From positions 1 through 38,277 of the forward strand of contig JAHDEJ010000042.1 of the NCBI GenBank assembly GCA_020628865.1: 38,277 bases of DNA. Reading direction: 5' to 3'. Both the position numbers and the translations under genes were made by a program. Shown here piece after piece: positions 8,091-16,055 of the stretch; the stretch's first letter is position 1, and each line of letters begins with the position of its first letter. The notes beneath the pieces were generated by a model. It did not search any database and had not been told where the DNA came from. It saw only the letters and a list, made by a program, of their open reading frames with translations. This DNA is from Acidimicrobiales bacterium (lineage in GTDB: Bacteria; Actinomycetota; Acidimicrobiia; Acidimicrobiales; SHLQ01).

Positions 8091-8822
8091 TCAGGGCAGG
8101 TCGGTCACGTGGACGGCCACGTCTGCCAACGGCTTTCTGCTGATGTCGGGCACACGAGTGCCCGCCAGCGGGTAGCCGATTGGGAAGAGCACGAAGGGCC
8201 GTTCGTTTTCCGGGCGACCGAGAACCTTCGACAGGAACGCCATGGGCGATGGCGTGTGGGTGAGCGTGGCGAGCCCCATGGTGTGGAGTGCGGCGATGAA
8301 GAGGCCGGCGGCGATACCGCAGCTCTCCTTCACGTAGTAGTTCTTGCGCCGCTCGCCGTCGGCCCGCTGCTCGTAGCGCTCCTCGAAAAGCACCACGATC
8401 CACGGTGCAACCTCGAGGAACTCCTTGTGGTGATCCGTGCCGAGCGGCGCCAGCGCCTCCTGCCACTCCTCGTTCATCCGGTTGTCCAGGTAGTTGACGC
8501 GCTCCTCTTCCTCGGCCGCCTCCCGGATGGCCGACTTCACCGCAGCGCTGTCCGTCATCACGAACCGCCACGGTTGTTTGTGCGCACCCGATGGCGCGGT
8601 CGACGCCGTGAGGATCGCCTGCTCGATCAACGCCTTCGGCACCGGCTCATCGGAGAACATCCGCACGCTGCGCCGTGCGTCCATCAGCTCGTGGAACTCG
8701 CTCCCTCGGGCTGCTGCGTCGGCCGTCGCAACCGGTGCGGGGGCGTAGGGAACGAACGGGTGCTCGGCCGCCAATTCGGGCGACGGGTACGGGTGCTCGT
8801 AGAGGTCCTTCGCGTCGGTCAT
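8091..8822 (-). CDS. Nitroreductase, iodotyrosine deiodinase-like
   Basis: This 243-residue FMN flavoprotein has the nitroreductase FMN-binding N-motif ARRSVRMFSDEPVP (about 49-62) and APSGAHKQPWRF (76-87). The C-terminal segment (LATLTHTPSPM, LGRPENE, PIGYP, VPD.SRKPL) follows the order seen in iodotyrosine deiodinase (IYD) homologues. Lid residues that grip the halotyrosine zwitterion in human IYD (Glu157, Tyr161, Lys182) appear here as E107, Y111 and K133. The enzyme is probably a reductive dehalogenase of halogenated tyrosine or phenol rather than a generic nitroreductase. The ATG at 8822 begins the homologous region. The much longer open frame upstream is antisense to sodN. The gene converges with the DUF222-HNH pseudogene. 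Confidence 0.83.
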   Translation of the reverse strand: MTDAKDLYEHPYPSPELAAEHPFVPYAPAPVATADAAARGSEFHELMDARRSVRMFSDEPVPKALIEQAILTASTAPSGAHKQPWRFVMTDSAAVKSAIREAAEEEERVNYLDNRMNEEWQEALAPLGTDHHKEFLEVAPWIVVLFEERYEQRADGERRKNYYVKESCGIAAGLFIAALHTMGLATLTHTPSPMAFLSKVLGRPENERPFVLFPIGYPLAGTRVPDISRKPLADVAVHVTDLP

Positions 8823-8939
8823 GGACCGCACGATAGACCCTCCACTCAACCTGCTGGAATGAGCGTCCGAAAGGGTGGGCGACCGAACTTGCCGTGGGTG
8901 TAGAGTTCGAGAGAATCGTTCGATCAAGGAGAACATCTG

Positions 8940-9383
8940 ATGTTTCGCAAGCTCGCAGCCGGCCTTCCGGCCGAAGAAGTAAGCGCACACTGCGACGGAC
9001 CGTGCGGCGTGTACGACCCCGCCTCGGCCCGCATCGCCGCCGAAGCTGCCCGCTCGATGACCAAGAAGCTTCTCGACGCCGGCCCCGCCACCTCCGTGGA
9101 AGAGGCCAACACGCAGTCCCGCTACATCGCCATCAAGGAAGAGCAGGCGCACATCGCCAAGGAAGAACTCCTCGTCCTCTGGACCGACTACTTCAAGCCG
9201 CCGCACCTCGAGGCCTACCCGGACCTCCACACCACCTTCTGGAACGCCGCCAAGGCATGCTCCGAAGTCAAGGTGCACGTGAGCATGGAAGCCGCCGACG
9301 CCCTGATGGCCGCCATCGAAGAGATCCACAACATCTTCTGGGCAACCAAGGGCCGCGACGACGTCGCCTGGTACACCACCTGA
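8940..9383 (+). CDS. sodN: Nickel superoxide dismutase
   Basis: This 147-residue precursor has the diagnostic nickel hook HCDGPCGVYDP. After cleavage before H17, His1, Cys2 and Cys6 would bind nickel. A 16-residue leader precedes the hook and must be removed by the SodX protease, probably the product of the gene at 11244. The rest matches NiSOD's four-helix bundle (IKEEQAHIAKEELLVLWTDY, then FKPPHLEAYPDLH, then IFWATK). It dismutates superoxide in the cytoplasm. AGGAG (8927-8931) lies 8 nt before the ATG. A strong terminator follows, so it is transcribed alone. Elsewhere sodN and sodX are normally adjacent; here a hipBA pair lies between them. Confidence 0.96.
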   Translation: MFRKLAAGLPAEEVSAHCDGPCGVYDPASARIAAEAARSMTKKLLDAGPATSVEEANTQSRYIAIKEEQAHIAKEELLVLWTDYFKPPHLEAYPDLHTTFWNAAKACSEVKVHVSMEAADALMAAIEEIHNIFWATKGRDDVAWYTT

Positions 9384-9404
9384 GCCACCGCTCGATTCGA
9401 GATG

Positions 9405-9444
9405 GAGCGCTCGGCCCGTGGGGTCGGGCGCTCGTTTCGTTTTT
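9405..9444 (+). terminator. Intrinsic terminator of sodN
   Basis: The 13-nt arms at 9405-9417 and 9421-9433 pair fully if two G-U pairs are allowed, with a GTG loop. They are followed by GTTTCGTTTTT (9434-9444). It lies 22 nt after the sodN stop and just before the end of convergent hipA. Confidence 0.85.
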
Positions 9445-9450
9445 GCCGGT

Positions 9451-10758
9451 CTACTCCTCGGGCAGTTCGAGCCGCAGGTTCTTGAACACCGTCTCAGCGA
9501 GCTCCACCGACACGTGTGCTTCGGCGGCGAATGTGCGCCACTGCGAGACAACACCGACTACCTGGTCGAGCAACTCAAGCGATTCCAACGGTGAAAGGTC
9601 TGCAGCCACACCCAACGCGACCAGATCCGAACGGGCGAACCCGTCCCGCTTGCCGTTGATGGTCATCTGGTGCGCAGAGGTCCACGCCCCCACAGGGTTG
9701 TAGGAGTAGGTGACGTCGTAGGCAGGCGAAAGCGACCACCGGCCGCCCCTATCCATCAGGAAGCTGATGTTCTTCGTGTGATCGTCCTGGTTGCGGGCCA
9801 CGACGTTGAAGAACGCCCGACGCACCTGCTCAACGAGATCGGGGTGGGGCAGTCCTATCTGGCGCATCACCCGCAACGCCTGCTCGTAGCTGTAGCCACC
9901 GGCGAGGTTGAAATCGGCGTGGGCCACCGCCGTCAGCGACTGCTGGTGGAGCCGACCCGATGGCGTTCGGTCGAATCGCCGGGTCATGAAGTGCGCCCGG
10001 CCCGCCTCTTCGAGAAGACGGGTGTCGGGCATGCGGACGCCTGCAGCCTGCGCCATCTGCGAGTAGGCGAACTCGACCCGACCGAATCCCTGTGGATCGG
10101 CGAGCTCCCGGTCTCGGTTGCCGTCGACTCCGTCGAACTTGATCAACCAGTGGGTGAACGACGACGGCTGATCCAGCTGCCCCGAGCGGATCTCGTTCGT
10201 CGCTTCGTCCCAGGCAATCACCGCCTTCGCGCGGGCGCCGCCAGCCGAGGTGCCGACGCGAATGATTTTGGTCAGGTCGTCCACCCCTGGGTCACCGTTG
10301 CGGAGCCGTAGCTGTGCATTTGGAGCGATCGCCTTCTGCGCGAGCGACACGAGTTCGGCGACATCGAGGGGAGCATCATCGTCGCCTGTATCTGCGATCG
10401 CCGGAGCAAACTCGAGTGCACCCAACCCGCGACTGCCGACGTAGCAAAGCCGCTCGACCGGATTGAAGTCGTCGACCGGACGTCCCTGACGGACCAGCCA
10501 CGCATCGATGAGCGCTGTGCCGAACTTGTCAGGCAGCGAGTCGGCCAACATGCCGGGCAACCCCTTGAACGTCTCGCGAGACAACGCTGGAAAGCTCCGG
10601 ATGCCCGGGCCGAGCGGCATGGTCAACGGTGCCAGCTCGATTCCGCTCCGAAGAAACGCAGGGTCATACTCGTAGTTCCCCAAGCCTCGGTCTGGATCCC
10701 AGCGCACAGCTCCAACCCGCGTTCCCCAGAGCTGGACTTCCGCCACCTCGACGGTCAC
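9451..10758 (-). CDS. hipA: HipA-family serine/threonine kinase toxin
   Basis: This 435-residue kinase of the HipA fold acts in the cytoplasm. It has an N-terminal HipA_N domain (about 1-120, with GLPGMLADSLPD) and a Gly-rich loop VGTSAGGARAKA (168-179) containing S171, which corresponds to the autophosphorylated Ser region of E. coli HipA. It also has K207 (WLIKFD), a catalytic loop ARNQDDHTKN (321-330) and a metal-binding Asp in SPAYDVT (D348). E. coli HipA phosphorylates glutamyl-tRNA synthetase and causes growth arrest. The target here is unknown. It overlaps hipB by 4 nt and is translated after it, as in classical hipBA. All catalytic residues look intact, so the toxin is probably live. 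Confidence 0.93.
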   Translation of the reverse strand: MTVEVAEVQLWGTRVGAVRWDPDRGLGNYEYDPAFLRSGIELAPLTMPLGPGIRSFPALSRETFKGLPGMLADSLPDKFGTALIDAWLVRQGRPVDDFNPVERLCYVGSRGLGALEFAPAIADTGDDDAPLDVAELVSLAQKAIAPNAQLRLRNGDPGVDDLTKIIRVGTSAGGARAKAVIAWDEATNEIRSGQLDQPSSFTHWLIKFDGVDGNRDRELADPQGFGRVEFAYSQMAQAAGVRMPDTRLLEEAGRAHFMTRRFDRTPSGRLHQQSLTAVAHADFNLAGGYSYEQALRVMRQIGLPHPDLVEQVRRAFFNVVARNQDDHTKNISFLMDRGGRWSLSPAYDVTYSYNPVGAWTSAHQMTINGKRDGFARSDLVALGVAADLSPLESLELLDQVVGVVSQWRTFAAEAHVSVELAETVFKNLRLELPEE

Positions 10759-11090
10759 GCTTCATCTCCCCAGATCCACGCCGTAGCGCCACGTGTCGTG
10801 GGCCGTGCGCCGAGCGCTGCGATGGGACTCTCCGCAGGCTCTGCGATGGCAAGCTCAAGCCCATCAAGTAGGTCGAGCGCCCGTAGCGTTGCCAGCAACG
10901 AGTCGAGACTCACGTCGTGGCCACGCTCCAGCTTGGAGAGCGTCGGACGGGAGAGGCCGGCCCTGACGGCAAGCGCCTCCTGAGTCAGGCGGCGGTTTCG
11001 CCGATGACTACGGATTCGCCGACCGAGCACTTCCCGGACTTGGACGTTCGACAACTCAGCAAACATGTCGGCTCCTGCAAAGGAACACAT
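10755..11090 (-). CDS. hipB: HipB-like XRE antitoxin/repressor
   Basis: This 111-residue protein has a Cro/C1 helix-turn-helix at about residues 27-73 (RRLTQEALAVRAGLSRPTLSKLERG) and an acidic Ala-rich tail that probably contacts HipA. It should neutralise HipA and repress the operon. The ATG at 11090 is the longest start. A second ATG eight codons further in (MFAELSN) is equally possible. The last codons overlap the hipA start (ATGA-type coupling). Confidence 0.9.
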   Translation of the reverse strand: MCSFAGADMFAELSNVQVREVLGRRIRSHRRNRRLTQEALAVRAGLSRPTLSKLERGHDVSLDSLLATLRALDLLDGLELAIAEPAESPIAALGARPTTRGATAWIWGDEA

Positions 11091-11137
11091 TCAAATCGAC
11101 CACATTCGCTCCTCTTCGTAGTGAATACGCTACCAAG

Positions 11138-11165
11138 ACGGAAGGTCTTTGTGAACCTCTTCCGT
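11138..11165. promoter_or_regulatory. Candidate HipB operator
   Basis: The 7-bp arms ACGGAAG (11138-11144) and CTTCCGT (11159-11165) are separated by 14 nt. They lie about 50 nt upstream of hipB, in the 153-bp AT-richer gap between hipB and sodX. Position and symmetry fit autoregulation, but there is only one copy and no known consensus to compare. Confidence 0.3.
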
Positions 11166-11243
11166 AAACGAATCTTTACAGAATTGGCCTGAAGGTTCGA
11201 GATGGTAAACGAGCGTTGACTATCGCTGGCCTAGAGTCTTCAC

Positions 11244-11597
11244 GTGTCATCCCCGCCAGTCGTTCCCGTCGCGTCGACGGCCGAGCTCGCCCGCTGGATG
11301 CTGCGGCGACGCACCCGATTCGCCGTCGTCGGCCCGTCGATGGAGCCGACCCTTCGGGCTGGGCAGGTCGTGCTCGTGAACCGACAAGCCGATCCCCAGG
11401 TTGGCGACGTGGTCGTGGCCATGCATCCACGCCGCAGCGGACTGAAGATCGTCAAGCGACTGGCCGGCGGCTCGGCGACCGACGGCTGGCAACTGGCCAG
11501 CGACAACGCCGCCGAACCGAACAGCGAGGACAGCCGTACGTTCGGGCCGGTTGCCTCGAGCGCGATCGTCGGCCGGGTAACCTCCGTGGTCCGATGA
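11244..11597 (+). CDS. sodX: NiSOD maturation protease (S26/S24-like)
   Basis: This 117-residue signal-peptidase-like Ser/Lys protease has nucleophile S32 in VVGPSMEPTL and general base K71 in IVKRL, with box-B-like GQVVLVNRQADPQVGDVVV between them. No membrane anchor is evident, as expected for the cytosolic processing peptidase that removes the NiSOD leader. Its size matches the SodX family. The GTG start gives the shortest sensible N-terminus. It is encoded 1.9 kb downstream of sodN on the same strand, with hipBA between them. Its stop overlaps the start of a lipoprotein metallopeptidase gene by 4 nt. Confidence 0.88.
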   Translation: MSSPPVVPVASTAELARWMLRRRTRFAVVGPSMEPTLRAGQVVLVNRQADPQVGDVVVAMHPRRSGLKIVKRLAGGSATDGWQLASDNAAEPNSEDSRTFGPVASSAIVGRVTSVVR

Positions 11598-12832
11598 AGC
11601 GACACCTCCTCCCCCTCCTGGCCGGCACCACCCTGTTCATCACCGCATGCGTTTCCGATGCTGGTTCGGTCGACGACACGACGGACGGCGGCGCAACCGA
11701 ACCGTCGACCGCCACGCCCACGAACGTGATCGAAGCGCAGATCGCCGAGGTCGAGGCCTACTGGCTCGAGACCGGCGACACGATCGGCCTGGCATACGAG
11801 ACGGTTGCGCCCGATCGCATCATTCCTCGCTCCGCACTGGAAGACGGAACACACGACAGCATCTGCTCGTTCAACGGCGACGAGGAGATCCTCGACCCGG
11901 ACGACGTGATCGACAACGCCTTCGTGACGACCTGCGATGAGGGAATCACCGTGGTCTATGACGACATCGACTACCTCCCTGAGCTCGATCGTAAATACGA
12001 CGGCGCCGGTGCGGCCATGTTGTTCGCGCACGAGTGGGGCCACGTCATCCAGTTCCAAATGCAGCTCGATGACCAGGACGGGCTCACCGCCGAGCAACAG
12101 GCGGACTGCTGGTCTGGCAGTTACGCCGCATGGGCCGAGGAGAACGGCATCGAACCCTTCACCGATCCGTCCGCCCTGGACCTCGCCATCATCTCCACGC
12201 TCGAAACCCGCGACGAGATCGGCGTCGACCCCGAAGTCGAGGACTCGCACGGCAACGGCTTCGACCGCATCCGGGCCACCCAGGAGGGCTACGAGCAGGG
12301 CGCCGAATTCTGCAACGACTACACGGCCGAGAACCTGCCGATCACGCAGATCGGGTTCCTCGACGACGAAGACGAGGACAACGCCGGCAACCTCCCCTTC
12401 GACGACGCGAACGAGCTGCTCGACGAAGAGGTGGCCGAGTTCTTCGAATCGCTGACCGACGAATCGCTCGACGAATTCCTCGACCCACCGTCGGTCGACG
12501 ACCTCGAGGAGCTCTACGACTTCATCGGCGACAACGCCGTTGGCACGGAATACGCACTGCGTTACGCCGAGGCACTGCAGGAGGCCGAGGGCTTCGAGGT
12601 GGACACGACCGACGCCGCCCTCCAGCGTGCCTGTCTGACCGGCGCCTGGCTCAACAACGTGCTCAACGCCGAGGACCCGCCGGCCGGGCAGCTGTCGCCG
12701 TTCGACCTGGACGAGTCGATCCAGACGTTCTCCACGTCGGACGATCTCCTCCGCAACCCGGGCCTCGTGTTCGACATGATCGACAACCTTCGCATCGGCA
12801 CGATCGACGGCCTGAGCGAGTGTGGCTTGTAA
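11594..12832 (+). CDS. Lipoprotein zinc metallopeptidase (YpfJ-like)
   Basis: This 412-residue protein has a lipoprotein signal (LLPLLAGTTLFITAC), with C19 as the acylated residue, so it is anchored outside the membrane. A low-complexity Asp/Thr/Ser linker follows. The zinc site is H146-E-W-G-H150, and E167 in AEQQADCWSG is the likely third ligand, as in the neutral zinc metallopeptidase family of E. coli YpfJ. The C-terminal half is very acidic (clustered Asp/Glu, about 255-320). Its substrate is unknown. It is translationally coupled to sodX (ATGA), an unusual partner, since SodX acts in the cytoplasm and this protein outside. Confidence 0.85.
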   Translation: MKRHLLPLLAGTTLFITACVSDAGSVDDTTDGGATEPSTATPTNVIEAQIAEVEAYWLETGDTIGLAYETVAPDRIIPRSALEDGTHDSICSFNGDEEILDPDDVIDNAFVTTCDEGITVVYDDIDYLPELDRKYDGAGAAMLFAHEWGHVIQFQMQLDDQDGLTAEQQADCWSGSYAAWAEENGIEPFTDPSALDLAIISTLETRDEIGVDPEVEDSHGNGFDRIRATQEGYEQGAEFCNDYTAENLPITQIGFLDDEDEDNAGNLPFDDANELLDEEVAEFFESLTDESLDEFLDPPSVDDLEELYDFIGDNAVGTEYALRYAEALQEAEGFEVDTTDAALQRACLTGAWLNNVLNAEDPPAGQLSPFDLDESIQTFSTSDDLLRNPGLVFDMIDNLRIGTIDGLSECGL

Positions 12833-12847
12833 CGGTCGCCGCGGCCG

Positions 12848-13555
12848 TCAGCCCTCGGCGAGGCGGATCGAATACGGGGCGGTGGTGACCTCGCTCAGGA
12901 ACTCGTCGAGCGTTCCGGCGTCCTCCTCCGAACCGACACCGAACGAGAGCTGATCGTCGAGCACCTCGATCTCGATCAGCAGGTCCTCGAGCTCACTCGG
13001 GAGCAGGTTGAGGATCCGATCCATCTCCTGCGCCAGCGGCGTCGGCGTACCCGCAGCGATCGTGGTCGTCGTCGGTGTCGTTGTCGTCGTGCTGGTGGTG
13101 GTCGACGTCGTCGTCGTGCTGGTGGTCGTCGTGGTCGGGGCTGCCGGATCGTCCTCGGCGTCATCGTCCTCGCCTCCGTCGGCGGCGTCATCGTCGAGCA
13201 GACCGGGATCGATGATCACCTGCGGCAGCGTCGTCGTGGTGGTCGGCGGGTCGGCGGCCTCAATCGTCGTCGTGGTGATGGGCGCGACGGTGGTCGTCGT
13301 CTCGACGGCAACGTTCGCACCGTTGGCGATCGGCTGGCCGAGGGCCCGCGTGATGCTCGGATCCCGCTCCAGTGGGAACTCGGCACCTTCCGAGACGACG
13401 TCGGCATCGGTGTCGTCGGCAACGACTCGTCCCGTCACCACGAACGCGCCAAGGGCAACGATGGCAAGACCGGTCAAAAGACCGAGAATTCCCGCCTTGG
13501 TGTAGCCCTTGGTACTCGCCTTCACTTCAGCCGACGGTACCGCGTTCATCTGCAA
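12848..13555 (-). CDS. Membrane-anchored protein with Thr-rich linker
   Basis: This 235-residue protein has a short cytoplasmic N-terminus and one transmembrane helix at about residues 22-43. An extracellular region follows with three Thr-rich tracts (about 85-165) separated by an Asp/Glu-rich segment, then a folded C-terminal piece (about 175-235, EMDRILNLLPSELEDLL...). I do not recognise the terminal domain. Thr tracts of this type are common in Acidimicrobiia envelope proteins and probably act as glycosylated wall-spanning stalks, which is inference. It converges with the metallopeptidase gene. tadA lies 33 nt upstream on the same strand. Confidence 0.7.
   Translation of the reverse strand: MQMNAVPSAEVKASTKGYTKAGILGLLTGLAIVALGAFVVTGRVVADDTDADVVSEGAEFPLERDPSITRALGQPIANGANVAVETTTTVAPITTTTIEAADPPTTTTTLPQVIIDPGLLDDDAADGGEDDDAEDDPAAPTTTTTSTTTTSTTTSTTTTTPTTTTIAAGTPTPLAQEMDRILNLLPSELEDLLIEIEVLDDQLSFGVGSEEDAGTLDEFLSEVTTAPYSIRLAEG
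13060..13138. repeat. Low-complexity triplet repeat (poly-Thr coding)
   Basis: This is a GTC/GTG/GTT triplet tract on the plus strand, equivalent to ACN codons on the minus strand. It encodes the main Thr-rich stalk of the membrane protein. Such tracts are prone to length change. Confidence 0.8.
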
Positions 13556-13588
13556 ATGTCCCGGCCGGGTGTGGCCGGTCGACGACGC

Positions 13589-14038
13589 TCAGCGGCGGTC
13601 GGCGAAGAAGGCCGAAAGCAGCGCAGCGCACTCGTCCTCACGAACGCGCATGACGACGTCGAACTCGTGGGGGAAGCGAGGGTCGGCGCCGATGTTGTAG
13701 AGCGAGCCGAGCACGCCGGCCTTCATGTCCATCGCCCCGTAGACGACCCGACCGATCCGGCTCTGCTGGGCGGCGCCGGCACACATCGCACACGGCTCGA
13801 GCGTCACAACGAGTGTGCACCCATCGAGACGCCACGAGCCGAGCGCGGTCGCAGCATCCCGAAGGGCGAGCACCTCAGCGTGCGCCGTCGGGTCGCCGGT
13901 CAGCTCCCGTTCGTTGTGCCGGGCCGCGATCACGTCGCCGTCAGCGTTGAGGACCACGGCACCGACCGGTACGTCGTCGTGCTCGGCGGCCCGTTCCGCC
14001 TCGGCGAGCGCCAGTCCCATCAGTTCGTCGTCGGTCAC
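13589..14038 (-). CDS. tadA: tRNA-specific adenosine deaminase
   Basis: This 149-residue cytidine-deaminase-fold enzyme converts A34 to inosine in tRNA-Arg(ACG). The zinc ligands and catalytic acid are visible as H53-A-E55 (DPTAHAEVLAL) and P82-C83-x-x-C86 (LEPCAMCAGA). The C-terminal YNIGADPRFPHEFDVV segment is typical of TadA rather than cytidine or guanine deaminases. Length is normal for the family. It is divergent from the arylamine N-acetyltransferase gene. Confidence 0.93.
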   Translation of the reverse strand: MTDDELMGLALAEAERAAEHDDVPVGAVVLNADGDVIAARHNERELTGDPTAHAEVLALRDAATALGSWRLDGCTLVVTLEPCAMCAGAAQQSRIGRVVYGAMDMKAGVLGSLYNIGADPRFPHEFDVVMRVREDECAALLSAFFADRR

Positions 14039-14076
14039 GGGCGCATCGTAGCGGCGGGGCCGGATACGGTCGTCCC

Positions 14077-14856
14077 ATGAGCGAACTGTCTCCCATCACG
14101 GTCGACCAGTACCTCGACCGGATCGGGCTCGATGCGGCGCCGCCGGTGGACCTTCCCGGGCTCACCACGCTCATGCAAGCGCACCTCACGACGGTCGCGT
14201 TCGAGAACCTCGACGTGTACGTCGGCCGACGGGTGCACACAAACCTCGGCCACTCGCTCGCCAAGATCGTCGGCGCCGGACGAGGGGGATGGTGCTTCGA
14301 GAACAACGGCGCCTTCGGCTGGCTGCTGGAACAGCTCGGGTTCGTGGTGAGGAACCTCGGTGCCGCTGTGCTTCTCGGAGGGCCGAACACCACGATCGAT
14401 CATCTCTGTCTCGAGGTCACCCTCGACGAGTCCTGGCTCGTGGACGTGGGCTTTGGCGACTCGTTCACCGTGCCCCTCGACCTCAATCGCCGGGGCCCAC
14501 AGGACGGTGGCCACGCCACCTACGAGCTCATCGACAGCAGCCAGGGGCTCACGCTCACCCAACACGACGACGGCGTTCCCGTTCCCCAGTTCCGATTCCG
14601 ACGGGTGCACCACGAGTTGGCGGAGTTCACCGCGTCATCCGATGCACTTCAGGACGATCCAGAACTCCACTGGCACCAGAAACGCTTCGCCACCCGTCTG
14701 CTCGACGGCGGACCCGACCGGGTCACGCTGCTCCGCGACCGAATCACGTTCCGCCGCGGCGGCGAGACGTCCGAGCGTCCCGTCGCACTCGAGGACTGGG
14801 AGGCCACGCTGCAGGAGTGGTTCAGGATGGACATGCCCCTGCCGCCAGAGGGCTGA
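14077..14856 (+). CDS. nat: Arylamine N-acetyltransferase
   Basis: This 259-residue NAT family enzyme transfers acetyl from acetyl-CoA (or acyl groups) to arylamines and hydrazines. The Cys-His-Asp triad is complete: C73 in RGGWCFENN, H109 in TIDHLCLEV and D123 in LVDVGFGDS. The AFENLDV motif (about 41-47) that begins the family signature is also present. Length and domain order are normal. The ATG lies 38 nt from the divergent tadA start. It is followed by tRNA-Ser(GGA). Confidence 0.92.
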   Translation: MSELSPITVDQYLDRIGLDAAPPVDLPGLTTLMQAHLTTVAFENLDVYVGRRVHTNLGHSLAKIVGAGRGGWCFENNGAFGWLLEQLGFVVRNLGAAVLLGGPNTTIDHLCLEVTLDESWLVDVGFGDSFTVPLDLNRRGPQDGGHATYELIDSSQGLTLTQHDDGVPVPQFRFRRVHHELAEFTASSDALQDDPELHWHQKRFATRLLDGGPDRVTLLRDRITFRRGGETSERPVALEDWEATLQEWFRMDMPLPPEG

Positions 14857-14903
14857 ACCCGACGCGAAACCGCTATCGTTGACACTCGCTTCCACGGAAG
14901 CCT

Positions 14904-14991
14904 GGAGGAGTGCGAGAGCGGCCGAATCGGCACGCTTGGAAAGCGTGTGTGGGGAAACTCACCGTGGGTTCGAATCCCACCTCCTCCGCCA
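14904..14991 (+). tRNA. tRNA-Ser (anticodon GGA)
   Basis: The acceptor GGAGGAG pairs with CTCCTCC (14981-14987), followed by discriminator G and an encoded CCA (14989-14991). Stem CACGC / GCGTG encloses the loop TTGGAAA, giving anticodon GGA (reads UCC and UCU). A long variable arm and the T-loop GGTTCGAATCC follow. Confidence 0.95.
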
Positions 14992-14999
14992 AGAGTTCT

Positions 15000-16055
15000 T
15001 CACGTCAACGCCGAGTTCGGCCCGGTCTTGAGCTGGCTCAAGGACCTCGTGTGATCGTCACGGCGGCGGTCGTCGGCAAGCCGCGCAAGCTTGTCTCGAT
15101 CGATGCCGTCGGCGTCGACGACGGCGACCTTGCAATCGGACACCGCTCGCAGGGTCGACGTTCGTGCCCCCGCCTCCATCACCGCTCGCTCGCCCGCAAC
15201 CGCCCCGGGACCGAGCTCGGCCACAGGGTCACCGTCCACCTCCACGCCGAGAATGCCGTTCAGCAGAAGGAAGAGCTCCGAACCGGGCTCGCCCTGCTCC
15301 ACGAGGGTCGACCCTTCGGCCACCCGTCGAATCGATGGCTTGGCGCCGCCTCGCATAATCGACTCCTGGAGACCCCGTTCCAGCAGGCTCTCGACTTCAC
15401 TGACCCTTGCGGGCGAGTCCTCATCACCCCAGGGCGTGCGGCGGCCGAACGACGAGTTCATCCACCGCTTGTATTCGGCGACACTGCTCTTGCCCACGAG
15501 CGCACCGTCATCACCGAAGACCCAGTGCCGGGGAAACCCTGATGCACCGGCGAGCTCGGCCGTGTGAGTGCCATCGGTGTGAATCGTCAGCTCGAGCGTC
15601 GTCCAGACGGTCGGAGCGACGTATTGCACGAAGGGAGGATGCGCGACCGTGCGCGGCATGGGGGCACCGGTGCGGCCGCCGACCGTCTGCCGGAACCGCA
15701 CCGCCGATCCTGATTGCTCAGGCTCCATCTGCAGATCCGGCAAGCTCGTCGCTGCGAACGTGACCGAGCCGACACCGAGACCGACCGTCGTTCCGCCCAT
15801 CACCCCGCCGCCGCAGTATCCGGCGTCGACGACCGCTCCGTCGTCGACCTCGACGAACGCCCGAAGTTCGTTCACGAATCGGAAGCGGTCGGCAACCCGA
15901 AGCTCCTCGATCGCAGCCGACACGTCCGCACCCAGATGGTCCGGGGGTGGCGGATCGTGATGGGCAAGCTTCATCCGTGTCGCCGCCCGGCCCATCCCCT
16001 CCAGCAGATCCGATGGGATCCACGACACCGTGGTGACGCTCCGCTCAATTCGCAT
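15000..16055 (-). CDS. Cyclic-nucleotide-binding domain protein
   Basis: This 351-residue cytosolic protein has a C-terminal cNMP-binding domain at about 245-340. The phosphate-binding cassette reads PGAVAGERAVMEAGARTSTL, with the Glu and Arg that bind the cyclic phosphate and ribose in CRP/PKA-type domains. The N-terminal 240 residues are not recognised: no HTH, kinase or channel motif, but a Gly-rich stretch (CGGGVMGGTTVGLGVG) and beta-rich sequence. The ATG at 16055 is chosen because GGAGGAG sits just upstream; a longer GTG-started form is unlikely. It is divergent, 184 bp away, from the receiver-cyclase gene, so it is the best candidate effector of that cyclase. Confidence 0.8.
   Translation of the reverse strand: MRIERSVTTVSWIPSDLLEGMGRAATRMKLAHHDPPPPDHLGADVSAAIEELRVADRFRFVNELRAFVEVDDGAVVDAGYCGGGVMGGTTVGLGVGSVTFAATSLPDLQMEPEQSGSAVRFRQTVGGRTGAPMPRTVAHPPFVQYVAPTVWTTLELTIHTDGTHTAELAGASGFPRHWVFGDDGALVGKSSVAEYKRWMNSSFGRRTPWGDEDSPARVSEVESLLERGLQESIMRGGAKPSIRRVAEGSTLVEQGEPGSELFLLLNGILGVEVDGDPVAELGPGAVAGERAVMEAGARTSTLRAVSDCKVAVVDADGIDRDKLARLADDRRRDDHTRSLSQLKTGPNSALT

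Noticed and set aside
8823-9554. N-terminal extension of the nitroreductase frame
   Set aside because: It is antisense to sodN and its promoter; homology to the IYD/nitroreductase family starts after the ATG at 8822.
13008-13505. Val/Ser-rich plus-strand ORF over the Thr tract
   Set aside because: It is the complement of Thr codons. The minus-strand reading has a transmembrane helix and a sensible domain order.
14871-14903. TTGACA as -35 of the tRNA-Ser(GGA) promoter
   Set aside because: A -10 at proper spacing would fall inside the tRNA, and no alternative pair was convincing.
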